Below are positions 9,232-17,525 of a stretch of DNA of 64,000 nt, piece after piece. Source of the stretch: Marinoscillum pacificum (GTDB lineage Bacteria; Bacteroidota; Bacteroidia; Cytophagales; Cyclobacteriaceae); NCBI RefSeq assembly GCF_024714495.1, contig NZ_JAMZMJ010000015.1:62001-126000 (forward strand), read 5' to 3'. The number at the start of each line of letters is the position of its first letter. The stretch's first letter is position 1. A program made the translations under genes and the position numbers. The notes beneath the pieces were generated by a model. It searched no databases and was not told the DNA's origin. It was given only the letters and a program-made list of their open reading frames with translations.

Positions 9232-10246
9232 GAAGAGAATACAGCTCCCTGTTTGGGGGCTGTTGCTTTTTGTGTTTGGCTGTCAGGATTCGGAAATGCA
9301 AATTGATGATACCTATGTGTTTTATCAGCCAGCACATTTTCCAGAGGCTACATATACTCTGGAGAATAACCCAGTGACAGAGAAGGGGTTTCTATTGGGT
9401 GAAAAACTGTTCAATGACCCTATACTGTCCAGAGATGGAAGCGTGGCTTGTAGTAACTGTCATCAGCAGGGTACAGCTTTCGCTGATTCACAACAGCATC
9501 CATTGAGCAAGGGAGTAGAAGATCGTGAAGGGATAAGAAACGCACCTTCCTTAGCCAATTTGGCTTTTCTTCCAGAGTTTTTCTGGGATGGAGGGGTGAC
9601 TCATCTGGATTTTGTTCCGCTTAATGCCATAGAGACTGAATTTGAAATGGATGAAACCATTGAAAATGTGATAGTCAAGCTCAATAAAAGTGAAACTTAT
9701 CGTGCCTTGTTCAAAGATGTATTTGATATGGATGAAGTCACTTCTCCCTATATGCTTCATGCGCTATCACAGTTTATGGTCATGATGATTTCGGACAACT
9801 CCAGATATGATCAGTATCTGCAAGGTGAAGAGGTGCTGAGTAGTGAAGAATTGGCTGGAATGGAGTTGTTTGAGTCAAAATGTGAGGGCTGTCACGCAGG
9901 AGTGTTGCAATCTGATTTTAGTTATCGAAACAATGGTCTGGATGCTATGCCATTGGATTCTGGAAGAAACCGAATTACTGAAAATAGTCAGGATTGGGGG
10001 AAGTTCCGTGTGCCGAGTTTGCGTAATGTGGAGCTAACATCTCCTTATATGCATGATGGACGGTTTGAAACACTAGAAGAGGTGTTGAAACACTATAATT
10101 CTGGTGTTCAAATTTACGAAACATTAGATCCATCATTAAAGAGTGGAATCAGTATCTCCGATGACGAGCGAGCTAAAATCATTTCATTTCTAAAGACTTT
10201 GACCGATCGTGATTTTACCCGCGATCCTAAATTCTTCATTCATTAA
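9218..10246 (+). CDS. Di-heme cytochrome c peroxidase / MauG family (MbnH-like)
   Basis: This 342-residue exported protein carries two c-heme sites, CSNCH at 78-82 and CEGCH at about 222-226, the standard MauG/CcpA arrangement. The N-terminus is a lipoprotein-type signal ending LFVFGC (Cys 22). Conserved peroxidase segments are visible: GEKLFNDPILS, RNAPSLANLA and KFRVPSLRNVELTSPYMHDG. Members either reduce H2O2 or make long-range protein oxidations. Pairing and overlap with the MbnP-like gene favour the MbnH-type role of modifying that partner, which is inference. It acts in the periplasm or on a membrane face. Confidence 0.88.
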   Translation: MYISKKRIQLPVWGLLLFVFGCQDSEMQIDDTYVFYQPAHFPEATYTLENNPVTEKGFLLGEKLFNDPILSRDGSVACSNCHQQGTAFADSQQHPLSKGVEDREGIRNAPSLANLAFLPEFFWDGGVTHLDFVPLNAIETEFEMDETIENVIVKLNKSETYRALFKDVFDMDEVTSPYMLHALSQFMVMMISDNSRYDQYLQGEEVLSSEELAGMELFESKCEGCHAGVLQSDFSYRNNGLDAMPLDSGRNRITENSQDWGKFRVPSLRNVELTSPYMHDGRFETLEEVLKHYNSGVQIYETLDPSLKSGISISDDERAKIISFLKTLTDRDFTRDPKFFIH

Positions 10247-10254
10247 ATCTTCCT

Positions 10255-11190
10255 ATGAAGCGTATATATATATTCTTAATTTCTATTACAGTCTTCTCAC
10301 TGTCATCCAATGCATGTGATGTGTGTGGTTGTCGATTGGGAGGCCTATCATACGGCATTTTGCCGCAGCACTTCCAGCATCTGGTAGGTGTGAAGTATAG
10401 CTATGCAAGTTTTCATGCAAAGATGATTCACGATAGCGAATACTTCGGTGACGAATATTCAGATGACTCTTACCAGCGTATTGATATCATTGGCCGGGTG
10501 AGCTTGCTTCCCAGATTGAAGCTCAATGCGCAGTTGCCGTATTTGATTAATGAGATGGATGGTTCTCACCAAAAGGTGTCTACCAGTGGTGTTGGTGATC
10601 CTGTGGCGATGCTCTATTTCACTGCTTTCAATACTGGAACAGAAATGTCCAATTGGAAAAATTCACTTTTGATAGGAGGAGGAGTGAAATTGCCATTCGG
10701 GGAATATGAAAAATTGGATGATGGTTTGATTATCAACCGAAACTTTCAAATGGGCTCAGGAAGTGTGGATTATTTGCTTTCGGCCAATTACACAGTCAGC
10801 TTCAATGATTGGGGAGTCAATGCTGAGGCGTCTTATAAAATGAACGGAACAAATGATCAGGATTATCGATTTGGTAATCAGTTTAACGCTAGTAGTTATC
10901 TGTTTCGATATCTGGAAAGTCCTGTGATTGGTTTTTTGCCTTATGCAGGAGGATATTATGAGTTCTCAGAGCATCATTATGAAGGTAAAGTGGAGCAGAT
11001 CAATACCGGTGGTACAGCCTTATTTGCTACTGTTGGTGCTCAGGTTTATTGGCAGCAGTTGAGCTTGAATGTGGAATTTCAGGCTTCGTTGCATCAGTCT
11101 TACAACTCTGATGAAGTTGCCACTATTCAGACTAATGGGAGGTTTTCTGTGGGGGTGATCTGGAGTATTCAGTCAAAAAAGGAAGAATAA
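10255..11190 (+). CDS. Putative outer-membrane beta-barrel protein with N-terminal CDVCGC motif
   Basis: The 311-residue product has a cleavable signal (about residues 1-20), and the mature protein begins with CDVCGC, a likely metal- or disulfide-forming motif. The rest alternates hydrophobic and polar residues with aromatic strand ends (LPYLINEMD, WQQLSLNVEFQASL), as in transporter-type outer-membrane barrels. It begins 8 bases after the peroxidase gene, so the MbnP, MbnH and barrel genes form an operon. The Cys cluster at the periplasmic N-terminus suggests metal capture or delivery (inference). No close functional relative was recognised. Confidence 0.65.
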   Translation: MKRIYIFLISITVFSLSSNACDVCGCRLGGLSYGILPQHFQHLVGVKYSYASFHAKMIHDSEYFGDEYSDDSYQRIDIIGRVSLLPRLKLNAQLPYLINEMDGSHQKVSTSGVGDPVAMLYFTAFNTGTEMSNWKNSLLIGGGVKLPFGEYEKLDDGLIINRNFQMGSGSVDYLLSANYTVSFNDWGVNAEASYKMNGTNDQDYRFGNQFNASSYLFRYLESPVIGFLPYAGGYYEFSEHHYEGKVEQINTGGTALFATVGAQVYWQQLSLNVEFQASLHQSYNSDEVATIQTNGRFSVGVIWSIQSKKEE

Positions 11191-11191
11191 C

Positions 11192-12046
11192 TCATGCACT
11201 TTTTCTTAACTCTTGCCGATAAGCCATAGGACTGACTCCACGATGTTTTCTGAAGAATTTGTTGAGGTGGCTTTCATCGGTGAATCCCAGACTATTGGCG
11301 ATTTCACCGATCCGCAAGTCGGAATGTTTTAGTCGGTGTTCTATGAGTTTTTGGCGGTAGTTATTGATATAATCCTGAAGGTTTTCCTGGGTGTGCTTTT
11401 TGAAAAAGCGCCCTAGGTACCTTTCGGAAATACCGAAAACTTCACCGATTACTTTGGCTCTAATTTTCTCTGGAGAGTAAATGTTTTTATGGATATACTG
11501 CAAAATATCTATGGCTTTACTATCGGTATGTTCTCCGATTGTCTCTGGTAAGTATTTGGCAATATTTCTGGTGACTACCACAATCAATGTATTGACCAGT
11601 TGCTCCACTAGCTGTTGATTGTAAAGATCCTTGTTGGCACGTTCTCGAATAATCGCTTCCACAATTGGTCGCACCAGTTTTTTATCTGGGAGGTTTCTTA
11701 AAATACAGCCTGGTTTATGGCTGACATTTTGCAGAATGTATTCCAGGTGTATCATGTTTTGACCTGATAAACCACTTTCCTTGAGGTAGATGTCATTGAA
11801 TCTTAGGAAGAAGAATGTTGTGGGAGTTTTGATATTGAAAGAATGGCAATCCTCTGGGGTCAATAGAAACATGTGATTTGCCCGATAACTAAACTGACTT
11901 TTGTTGATGCACTGCGTACCGGTTCCATCGAGTACGTATACCAACTCAAAGAACGTGTGACGATGTTCTAACTTTGGACATTGATCTAATGTAACATGAC
12001 TGATTTCAAATGGCTGATATAAGTGCTCTTTTGTCATTTCTTGCAT
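11192..12046 (-). CDS. AraC family transcriptional regulator with cupin sensor domain
   Basis: The 284-residue protein has an N-terminal cupin-like arm (HRHTFFELVYVLDGTG, residues about 27-42) and a C-terminal double helix-turn-helix: one at IGEVFGISERYLGRFFKKH, the second at IANSLGFTDESHLNKFFRKH, closing with GVSPMAYR. It is divergent from the oxidoreductase gene at 12148 with about 100 bases between the starts, so it probably controls that gene and itself. The inducer is unknown. The 3' end lies 2 bases from the stop of the barrel gene. Confidence 0.9.
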   Translation of the reverse strand: MQEMTKEHLYQPFEISHVTLDQCPKLEHRHTFFELVYVLDGTGTQCINKSQFSYRANHMFLLTPEDCHSFNIKTPTTFFFLRFNDIYLKESGLSGQNMIHLEYILQNVSHKPGCILRNLPDKKLVRPIVEAIIRERANKDLYNQQLVEQLVNTLIVVVTRNIAKYLPETIGEHTDSKAIDILQYIHKNIYSPEKIRAKVIGEVFGISERYLGRFFKKHTQENLQDYINNYRQKLIEHRLKHSDLRIGEIANSLGFTDESHLNKFFRKHRGVSPMAYRQELRKSA

Positions 12047-12107
12047 TTGTGTCCAAAAGTACAGATTTATAGAAAGTATTTACTGGTAAAGTTGTGTTTA
12101 GTCAGTA

Positions 12108-12115
12108 TAATTTTG
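12108..12115 (+). promoter_or_regulatory. Candidate -7 promoter element (TAATTTTG)
   Basis: TAATTTTG fits the Bacteroidota TAnnTTTG consensus and lies 33 bases before the ATG of the oxidoreductase gene. No clear TTG was found at the usual -33 distance, so only the -7 half is supported. An activator such as the divergent AraC protein could compensate. Confidence 0.4.
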
Positions 12116-12147
12116 CCTTTCAGTTTGTTAATTAGATCTATAAGAAT

Positions 12148-13089
12148 ATGAAAGCATTTATATTAAGTGACCCAGGAGCAGCCGATATGTTACAGTTATC
12201 GGATGTTGAGAAACCAATGATCCAACCTGATCAAGTACTCGTTCAGATCAAAGCGATTAGTATCAATCCTGTTGATGCGAAAAGCCGTGCTGGAAAAGGA
12301 GTTTATGGACGTTTGAAAGAAATTAAGCCATTGATTCTTGGATGGGACATTTCGGGAATTGTCTCTGAAGTAGGGACGGAAGTGACTGATTTCAAGGTCG
12401 GAGATGAAGTTTTCGGGATGGTTAATTTTCCAGGTCATGGTCGGGCCTACGCCGAATATGTAGCTGCACCTGCAAGTCATTTAGCTTTAAAACCTGATAA
12501 TATTTCACATGAAGAAGCTGCAGCTGCTACTCTTGCTGCATTGACAGCTTATCAGGGACTGGTTCAACAAGCCAAGGTACAGGCAGGACAAAAGGTGTTG
12601 ATTCATGCAGCCGCTGGTGGAGTTGGACACTTTGCTGTACAAATAGCTAAACACCTAGGAGCTCATGTGACAGGTACTTCTTCTGCTGCCAATAAGGATT
12701 TGGTTTTGAAACTAGGAGCGGATGCTCACATCGATTACCGATCAGTCAAGTTTGAGGAGGTAGTGAATGATCTGGATTTTGTTTTAGAAACGATAGGAGG
12801 TGATCAGATAGATCGTTCACTCGAAGTTGTAAAAAAGGGTGGGACTATGATCAGTATTCCATCAGGTCTGAGCGAACAAATAACTGAAAAAGCCAAAGCA
12901 AAAGATATTAATGGGTTTTTCTTTTTGGTGCAGTCTAGCGGTGAAGATATGAAAATAATTGCTGAGTGGCTAGAGAAGGGAATTCTCAAGGCTCATTTGT
13001 CTAAGACTTATTCGTTTGAGCAAATGTTCGAGGCACATAAGCATGTAGAAACCGGTAGAACAGTAGGGAAGGTAGTGGTTGTTTTGTGA
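12148..13089 (+). CDS. NADP-dependent quinone-oxidoreductase-type MDR protein
   Basis: This 313-residue zinc-independent medium-chain dehydrogenase/reductase resembles quinone oxidoreductase (Qor). The N-terminal GroES-like domain includes GWDISGIVSEVGTEV. The nucleotide-binding domain carries HAAAGGVGHFAVQIA near 150-165, with AxxGGVG as the dinucleotide motif, and ends GRTVGKVVV. No structural zinc Cys cluster is present. Likely reaction: NADPH-dependent reduction of quinones or enones. It is divergent from an AraC regulator, and the pair looks like a small inducible detoxification unit. Confidence 0.9.
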   Translation: MKAFILSDPGAADMLQLSDVEKPMIQPDQVLVQIKAISINPVDAKSRAGKGVYGRLKEIKPLILGWDISGIVSEVGTEVTDFKVGDEVFGMVNFPGHGRAYAEYVAAPASHLALKPDNISHEEAAAATLAALTAYQGLVQQAKVQAGQKVLIHAAAGGVGHFAVQIAKHLGAHVTGTSSAANKDLVLKLGADAHIDYRSVKFEEVVNDLDFVLETIGGDQIDRSLEVVKKGGTMISIPSGLSEQITEKAKAKDINGFFFLVQSSGEDMKIIAEWLEKGILKAHLSKTYSFEQMFEAHKHVETGRTVGKVVVVL

Positions 13090-13156
13090 TACCAATCCCA
13101 AAGAGGAATTGTGAACTAACTCAAATTTTAAATGAAAGAAATTTTAGTAGTAAAAG

Positions 13157-13179
13157 CCCCTCCCTGCCGAAGAGAGGGG
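13157..13179. repeat. CCCCTC...GAGGGG hairpin element
   Basis: The stem CCCCTC/GAGGGG with an 11-base loop is followed by TTTGGGGAG. It resembles the CCCTCTC...GAGAGGG elements at 56.43 and 56.85 kb, so it is probably a member of a dispersed palindromic family rather than a dedicated terminator. It could still end transcription of the oxidoreductase gene. Confidence 0.45.
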
Positions 13180-13273
13180 TTTGGGGAGTTTGATTAAAGT
13201 CTTATTCATTACAGAAGTAACTTTTTAAGCGATATGATTGACTTTGAATAATCATACTCACATTGATGATTGA

Positions 13274-13645
13274 TCAACTTGATGTCTTGCTGTATAGCTT
13301 ATGATAAAACACATGGGAAACGATCAGCAATGCCAAGGCAATGATTGGAGCGATGGATCCGCCTAAAGTATCTCCATTAGATAAATGAGCGATGAAAGCA
13401 GAAATAAAAGTGATTCCGAACCCTGCGAAAGTCCACTCTCTAACTTTTTGAGGCACTGCTGGGATCAGTAAGATAACTGCTCCAATAAACTTCGCAATGC
13501 CTAATTCAACTCGGAAGAAATCTTTAAATCCCATTTTGGCAAATCCTTCAGATATTTCTGGATTGGTAAAATATGCATACGCACTGAACAACATCATTGC
13601 TGCTAGTAGACCAGTTGCTGCCCAGTAAATAATTTTCTTAGTCAT
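13274..13645 (-). CDS. DoxX family membrane protein
   Basis: This 123-residue protein has four predicted membrane helices. The N-terminus MTKKIIYWAATGLLAAMMLFSAYAYF and the following FRVELGIAKFIGAVILL match the DoxX/DUF4870-like small membrane family. DoxX proteins appear in redox stress loci, but their chemistry is poorly defined. It is divergent from the HxlR regulator across a spacer holding three palindromic operators (13690-13740), so repression by that regulator is likely. The start at 13645 begins directly before the first helix. Confidence 0.88.
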   Translation of the reverse strand: MTKKIIYWAATGLLAAMMLFSAYAYFTNPEISEGFAKMGFKDFFRVELGIAKFIGAVILLIPAVPQKVREWTFAGFGITFISAFIAHLSNGDTLGGSIAPIIALALLIVSHVFYHKLYSKTSS

Positions 13646-13689
13646 AATCGTTTGTAATAGTTATTTCTGTGCAAACTTATTTCTAGTTG

Positions 13690-13740
13690 CTATACTTTCG
13701 TAAGTACTATACTGGAGTATAGTGCTATACTTTGGTATAG
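13690..13740. promoter_or_regulatory. Three tandem CTATAC-N4-GTATAG palindromes (HxlR operator candidates)
   Basis: Copies are at 13690-13705 (right half degenerate: GTAAGT), 13707-13722 (inside the longer palindrome ACTATACTGGAGTATAGT at 13706-13723) and 13725-13740 (perfect). Spacing is 17-18 bases. The block fills the gap between the divergent doxX-like and hxlR-like genes and ends one base before the upstream ATG of the regulator. That placement suits autorepression and control of the DoxX gene, with dimers stacked on the DNA. Confidence 0.75.
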
Positions 13741-13741
13741 G

Positions 13742-14122
13742 ATGGGTTCATACGCTAATTTTACAGTTATGACAGAGAAAGTACAACATGACCGTGTTAC
13801 CTGTAGCAAAATGATGCTTCCAGTTCAGGATGCATTGGAAATACTCAGTGGCAAGTGGAAAATCCCCATTATTATCGCATTAACGCATGGTGTTAAGCGG
13901 TTTTCGGATCTATCTAAGGAGATTCCCAAGATCACTGACAGGATGTTGTCAAAGGAGCTACGTGATTTGGAAATGAATCAATTAGTCAAGCGAACGGTTT
14001 ATGATACGTTCCCCGTCACGGTAGAGTATACGATGACAGAGTATGGGCAGACGCTTCATGAAGTAATAGAGGCTCTGGCCAAATGGGGATACAATCATCG
14101 TAAACGAATCATGCAGGACTAG
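13742..14122 (+). CDS. HxlR family winged-helix transcriptional regulator
   Basis: The family core is visible: ALEILSGKWKIPIIIAL, then FSDLSKEIPKITDRMLSKELRDLE, then the wing VEYTMTEYG. A cysteine just before the DNA-binding domain (TCSKMM) is placed as in redox- or aldehyde-sensing members (HypR/YodB type), though one Cys alone does not prove it. The upstream ATG at 13742 gives 126 residues; the ATG at 13769 gives 117 and may be the real start, because the third operator reaches to base 13740. Likely targets are its own promoter, the DoxX gene and perhaps the flavin oxidoreductase downstream. Confidence 0.92.
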   Translation: MGSYANFTVMTEKVQHDRVTCSKMMLPVQDALEILSGKWKIPIIIALTHGVKRFSDLSKEIPKITDRMLSKELRDLEMNQLVKRTVYDTFPVTVEYTMTEYGQTLHEVIEALAKWGYNHRKRIMQD

Positions 14123-14202
14123 AGCTTAATCATACAAATAGTTATAGTCAGAGTCTGATCGTTTTGTTTGATGAGGCTTAATTGGAGCAAGTAAAAACTG
14201 AT

Positions 14203-15237
14203 ATGGAAATAGGAATAAGCACATTTGTGGAGAATACTCCCAATCCAGAGACTGGAAGAATATATACACCTTACGAACGACTCCAAAACATGATGGAGGA
14301 AATCAAACTTGCCGATGAAGTAGGGCTAGACGTATACGCCATTGGTGAACATCATCGCCCAGATTTTGTAGTTTCTTCACCGGCTGTAGTACTGGGTGCC
14401 GCTGCTGCTGTCACTAAAAATGTAAAGCTCTCTAGTGCCGTTACAGTGTTAAGTTCTGACGATCCAGTTAGGGTTTTTCAGCAGTTTGCTCATGTCGATT
14501 TGTTGTCGTCTGGAAGAGCAGAGATCATGGCAGGTCGTGGGTCTTTCATCGAATCGTTTCCTTTATTTGGTAATGATTTGGATGATTACAATGAGCTCTT
14601 TTCAGAAAAACTCGATTTACTCATTGAGTTAAATAAACACGAGCGAATCACATGGAAAGGCAAACACAGACCCTCTATAGATAATCGTGGAGTATACCCG
14701 CGACCATTCCAGAATGAACTTCCTATTTGGATAGCTGTGGGCGGGACTCCACAGTCAGTGGTGCGCGCTGCAACTAAAGGTTTGCCACTGGCCCTTGCCA
14801 TCATTGGTGGAATGCCAGCCAGGTTCAAAGAATTTACAGATTTATATAGACGTGCATATGTTGAAGCAGGTCATGATCCTGCGAATATTCAGATTGCAGT
14901 GCATTCTCATGGGTTTATTGCTGAGACTTCACAAAAAGCTGCTGATGAATTTTATGGTCCGTATTCATGGGTGATGAAACAGCTCGGTCGAGAACGAGGA
15001 TGGCCGCCTCTTACGAAGGAACAATACGAAGGAATGCAGTCCATTCATGGTTCTTTAGTTTTGGGGAGTCCACAACAGGTGATAGACAAGATACTCATGC
15101 AGCAGGAGTTGATGGGCCTTACTCGCTATCTGATGCACCTAAGTGTGGGTACCATGCCACATGAACAATTGATGAAAGCCATAGAGTTACTCGGTACTGA
15201 GGTCGCTCCAGCGATTAGAAAAGCTTTAGCTAAATGA
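14203..15237 (+). CDS. LLM-class flavin-dependent oxidoreductase (luciferase-like)
   Basis: This luciferase-like monooxygenase-fold enzyme has about 344 residues from ATG 14203; a TTG at 14182 would add seven. Typical segments are EIKLADEVGLDVYAIGEHH, SSPAVVLGAAAAVTKN, GRAEIMAGRGSF and LPIWIAVGGTPQSV. Such enzymes use FMNH2 or F420H2 to oxidise small organics; the substrate is unknown. It follows the HxlR gene by 80 bases and overlaps the Nudix gene (ATGA), so it probably forms an operon with the Nudix and deoxyribosyltransferase genes. Confidence 0.9.
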   Translation: MEIGISTFVENTPNPETGRIYTPYERLQNMMEEIKLADEVGLDVYAIGEHHRPDFVVSSPAVVLGAAAAVTKNVKLSSAVTVLSSDDPVRVFQQFAHVDLLSSGRAEIMAGRGSFIESFPLFGNDLDDYNELFSEKLDLLIELNKHERITWKGKHRPSIDNRGVYPRPFQNELPIWIAVGGTPQSVVRAATKGLPLALAIIGGMPARFKEFTDLYRRAYVEAGHDPANIQIAVHSHGFIAETSQKAADEFYGPYSWVMKQLGRERGWPPLTKEQYEGMQSIHGSLVLGSPQQVIDKILMQQELMGLTRYLMHLSVGTMPHEQLMKAIELLGTEVAPAIRKALAK

Positions 15238-15728
15238 GTGAAGAGCAGGTAATCATTGTTGATGAGCAGAATGAGCAAGTTGAGATTGTTCCAAGATCGA
15301 TTATGCGAAGAGATGTCTTACTACATCGAGCCACGTACATCATTGTAACCAATTCACAGAAGCAATTCCTTTTTCAAAAACGCTCTTTAGAAAAAGACGT
15401 CTATCCAGGCTATTTCGATCCTACAACAGGTGGAGTGGTAAAAGCAGGAGAGAGCTATGAAGAGAATGCTATTAGGGAACTAGAGGAGGAAATTGGCGTG
15501 AAAGGAGAGGAGTTGAGTCCGCTCTGGGATTTTCGAATTAATCAGGATCAATGCAATGTTTGGGGAAGAGCCTTTTGGGTAACATACGATGGCCCAATCA
15601 AATTGGTGGATGGAGAAGTTTCCGAGTATCTATTCCTTGATAGATCCGAAATAGATGCTTTCTTTGCGTCGCACGACGTTATGCTGGATGGCCAATACGT
15701 CATCAACCGATTTTTAAGCAATGAGTAA
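15234..15728 (+). CDS. NUDIX hydrolase (IDI/YfcD-like)
   Basis: The 164-residue protein has a Nudix box beginning GVVKAGESYEEN (about residue 64) and closing RELEEEIGV, fitting GX5EX7REUXEEXGU. The start HRATYIIVTN and FQKRSLEKDVYPGYFDPTTGG are typical of the isopentenyl-isomerase-like YfcD group, which hydrolyses nucleoside diphosphate derivatives of unclear identity. It overlaps the upstream gene by 4 bases and the downstream one by 8. With the next gene it suggests cleaning of odd nucleotides. Confidence 0.9.
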   Translation: MSEEQVIIVDEQNEQVEIVPRSIMRRDVLLHRATYIIVTNSQKQFLFQKRSLEKDVYPGYFDPTTGGVVKAGESYEENAIRELEEEIGVKGEELSPLWDFRINQDQCNVWGRAFWVTYDGPIKLVDGEVSEYLFLDRSEIDAFFASHDVMLDGQYVINRFLSNE

Positions 15729-16206
15729 GAAATTATACATCGCCTCACCTTTTGGATTTTCAGAGGCAGGTCGCTACTACATGTACGAGACAGTTATCCC
15801 GGAGATAGCACATCTTGGTTTTGAGATTTTAGATCCCTGGAAACTTACACCCGAAGAGCTGATCTCCGAAGTTACGGCTATGTCTTATGGTGCTGAAAAA
15901 AGAGATAAATGGCGCGAAATCAATACAATCATAGGAGCTAACAATTCGAAAGCGATACGAGAAAGTGATGGACTGTTCGCCATATTGGATGGTGTAGATG
16001 TAGATAGTGGTACAGCGTCTGAAATTGGTTATGCAGCCGCATTGGGTAAACCAATTGTTGGATACAGGGGAGATTTTAGACTTTCAGCTGATAATGAAGG
16101 AGGCACGGTGAACATCCAGGTGCAATACTTTATCGAAATGCATGGTGGAAAGCTGATTCAGGAACTGTCTAATTTGCCGGAGGCATTGAAGAGTGTTTTT
16201 GGTTGA
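15721..16206 (+). CDS. Nucleoside 2-deoxyribosyltransferase
   Basis: The 161-residue protein starts MSKKLYIASPFGFSEAGRYY, the nucleotide-binding start of the family. The active-site region is DGLFAILDGVDVDSGTASE, with the DxDxGTxxE arrangement that includes the nucleophilic glutamate, then IGYAAALGKPIVGYRGD. It exchanges the base of 2'-deoxynucleosides in salvage. It is the last gene of the flavin-oxidoreductase/Nudix run; a 250-base spacer follows. Confidence 0.9.
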   Translation: MSKKLYIASPFGFSEAGRYYMYETVIPEIAHLGFEILDPWKLTPEELISEVTAMSYGAEKRDKWREINTIIGANNSKAIRESDGLFAILDGVDVDSGTASEIGYAAALGKPIVGYRGDFRLSADNEGGTVNIQVQYFIEMHGGKLIQELSNLPEALKSVFG

Positions 16207-16420
16207 CACTAGTGTCCAGTTGTCGGTAATCAGTGATTAGAGTGTAGAACAATTTCTCCACATTGAACACAATCTTGACCCTCATAGATCGATTTTCCCT
16301 GTAGGGACATAATGATGACACAAATTGATTCATTATATCACTGAATGACTAATCACTTTTCTTCTAGTCACTAATACACTATTTAACCAATCACTAATTA
16401 CAAATTCTCCAAGCAATTTC

Positions 16421-16428
16421 TATTTTTG
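16421..16428 (+). promoter_or_regulatory. Candidate -7 promoter element (TATTTTTG)
   Basis: TATTTTTG matches TAnnTTTG 26 bases before the amidase ATG at 16455. No TTG was found at the expected -33 spacing. The 250-base spacer upstream holds no other recognised feature. Confidence 0.4.
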
Positions 16429-16454
16429 CCGTTACTAACAAGGATTAACCCTAC

Positions 16455-17513
16455 ATGACGAAGAAATTCTTTCTGCTGTTATTCATTTTTGCAGGGTATT
16501 GCCTCCAGGCGCAGGACAAACATATGGAAGTGATGGCCATTCAGGGAGATGGCATTTATTCACTTTTGCGCAATAGTGGTCTCGATCCTAAAAAGTACCT
16601 CCAACCTTTTATTGAGCTCAATAAGGAGAATCTTAGTTCTGAAAATGGATTATTTATTGGTAAGATCTATAAGCTGCCTAATCCCGAGGAGCAAGTCGAG
16701 AAGGCTGATGAAGACGTGGTTATGCCAGATAGTATTGACTTAAAAACGGTAAAGGCATCTAAGGTTCTAGAGAAGAGGAACTATGACATCTTCGGGAAAG
16801 ACTATCAAACGGTTTATATAGAAAGTCGAGATTTGGAAGGAGCCGTTTTTTATCTCATCTCTGGTCATGGTGGACCTGATCCAGGTGCAGTGGAGACTTA
16901 CAATGGCACACTGATTACCGAAGATGAATATGCCTATGATGTGACGCTTAGGTTGGCGAGAAAGCTGATTTCACAAGGAGCATTGGTGTATTTGATTACA
17001 CGAGATGAAAATGATGGGATTCGTGATGAGAAAATTCTTCCTGTAGACTATGACGAACGTTTGTATCCGGATAAGAAGATTCCTAGAAGCCAGGTTTACC
17101 GATTGAGGCAACGAATTGCCGTGGTGAATGAATTGTATAAGAAATACAGCTATAAGCCGTATCAGCGAATTATAGAAACGCATGTTGATAGCCGATCAAA
17201 AGGGGAAAACATCGATGTGTTTTTCTACTATCATGAAAATAGTACATACGGTAAACGACTTGCGGATAATATGCAGACTACCTTCAAAGAGAAGTATGCT
17301 CGATACCAGCCCAATCGAAAGTATTACGGAACCATTGAACCACGAAGTAGTTTATATTCATTAAAATATTCTCAGGCTCCAGCGGTTTATATTGAGATTG
17401 GGAACTTGAAAAATACCCGCGATCAGCGCCGTATCTTGGAATGGGAAAACCGTGATGCCATTGCGGCTTGGTTGGCGGATGGAATTATCAGAGACTATAA
17501 GGAGGGGGTTTGA
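16455..17513 (+). CDS. N-acetylmuramoyl-L-alanine amidase with LysM-like domain
   Basis: The 352-residue exported protein has a signal peptide (about 1-19, ending LQAQ), a LysM-like region (GDGIYSLLRNSG to GKIYKLPN, residues 34-75) and a C-terminal Amidase_3 domain. Zinc and catalytic positions are visible in LISGHGGPDPGAV (His), IIETHVDSRS (His) and YIEIGNLKN (Glu). It cleaves the lactyl-amide bond between MurNAc and the stem peptide during cell separation or wall turnover. The 3' end (ENRDAIAAWLADGIIRDYK) is copied in decayed form at 18360-18452. Confidence 0.92.
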   Translation: MTKKFFLLLFIFAGYCLQAQDKHMEVMAIQGDGIYSLLRNSGLDPKKYLQPFIELNKENLSSENGLFIGKIYKLPNPEEQVEKADEDVVMPDSIDLKTVKASKVLEKRNYDIFGKDYQTVYIESRDLEGAVFYLISGHGGPDPGAVETYNGTLITEDEYAYDVTLRLARKLISQGALVYLITRDENDGIRDEKILPVDYDERLYPDKKIPRSQVYRLRQRIAVVNELYKKYSYKPYQRIIETHVDSRSKGENIDVFFYYHENSTYGKRLADNMQTTFKEKYARYQPNRKYYGTIEPRSSLYSLKYSQAPAVYIEIGNLKNTRDQRRILEWENRDAIAAWLADGIIRDYKEGV

Positions 17514-17525
17514 ACAATTATAAAC

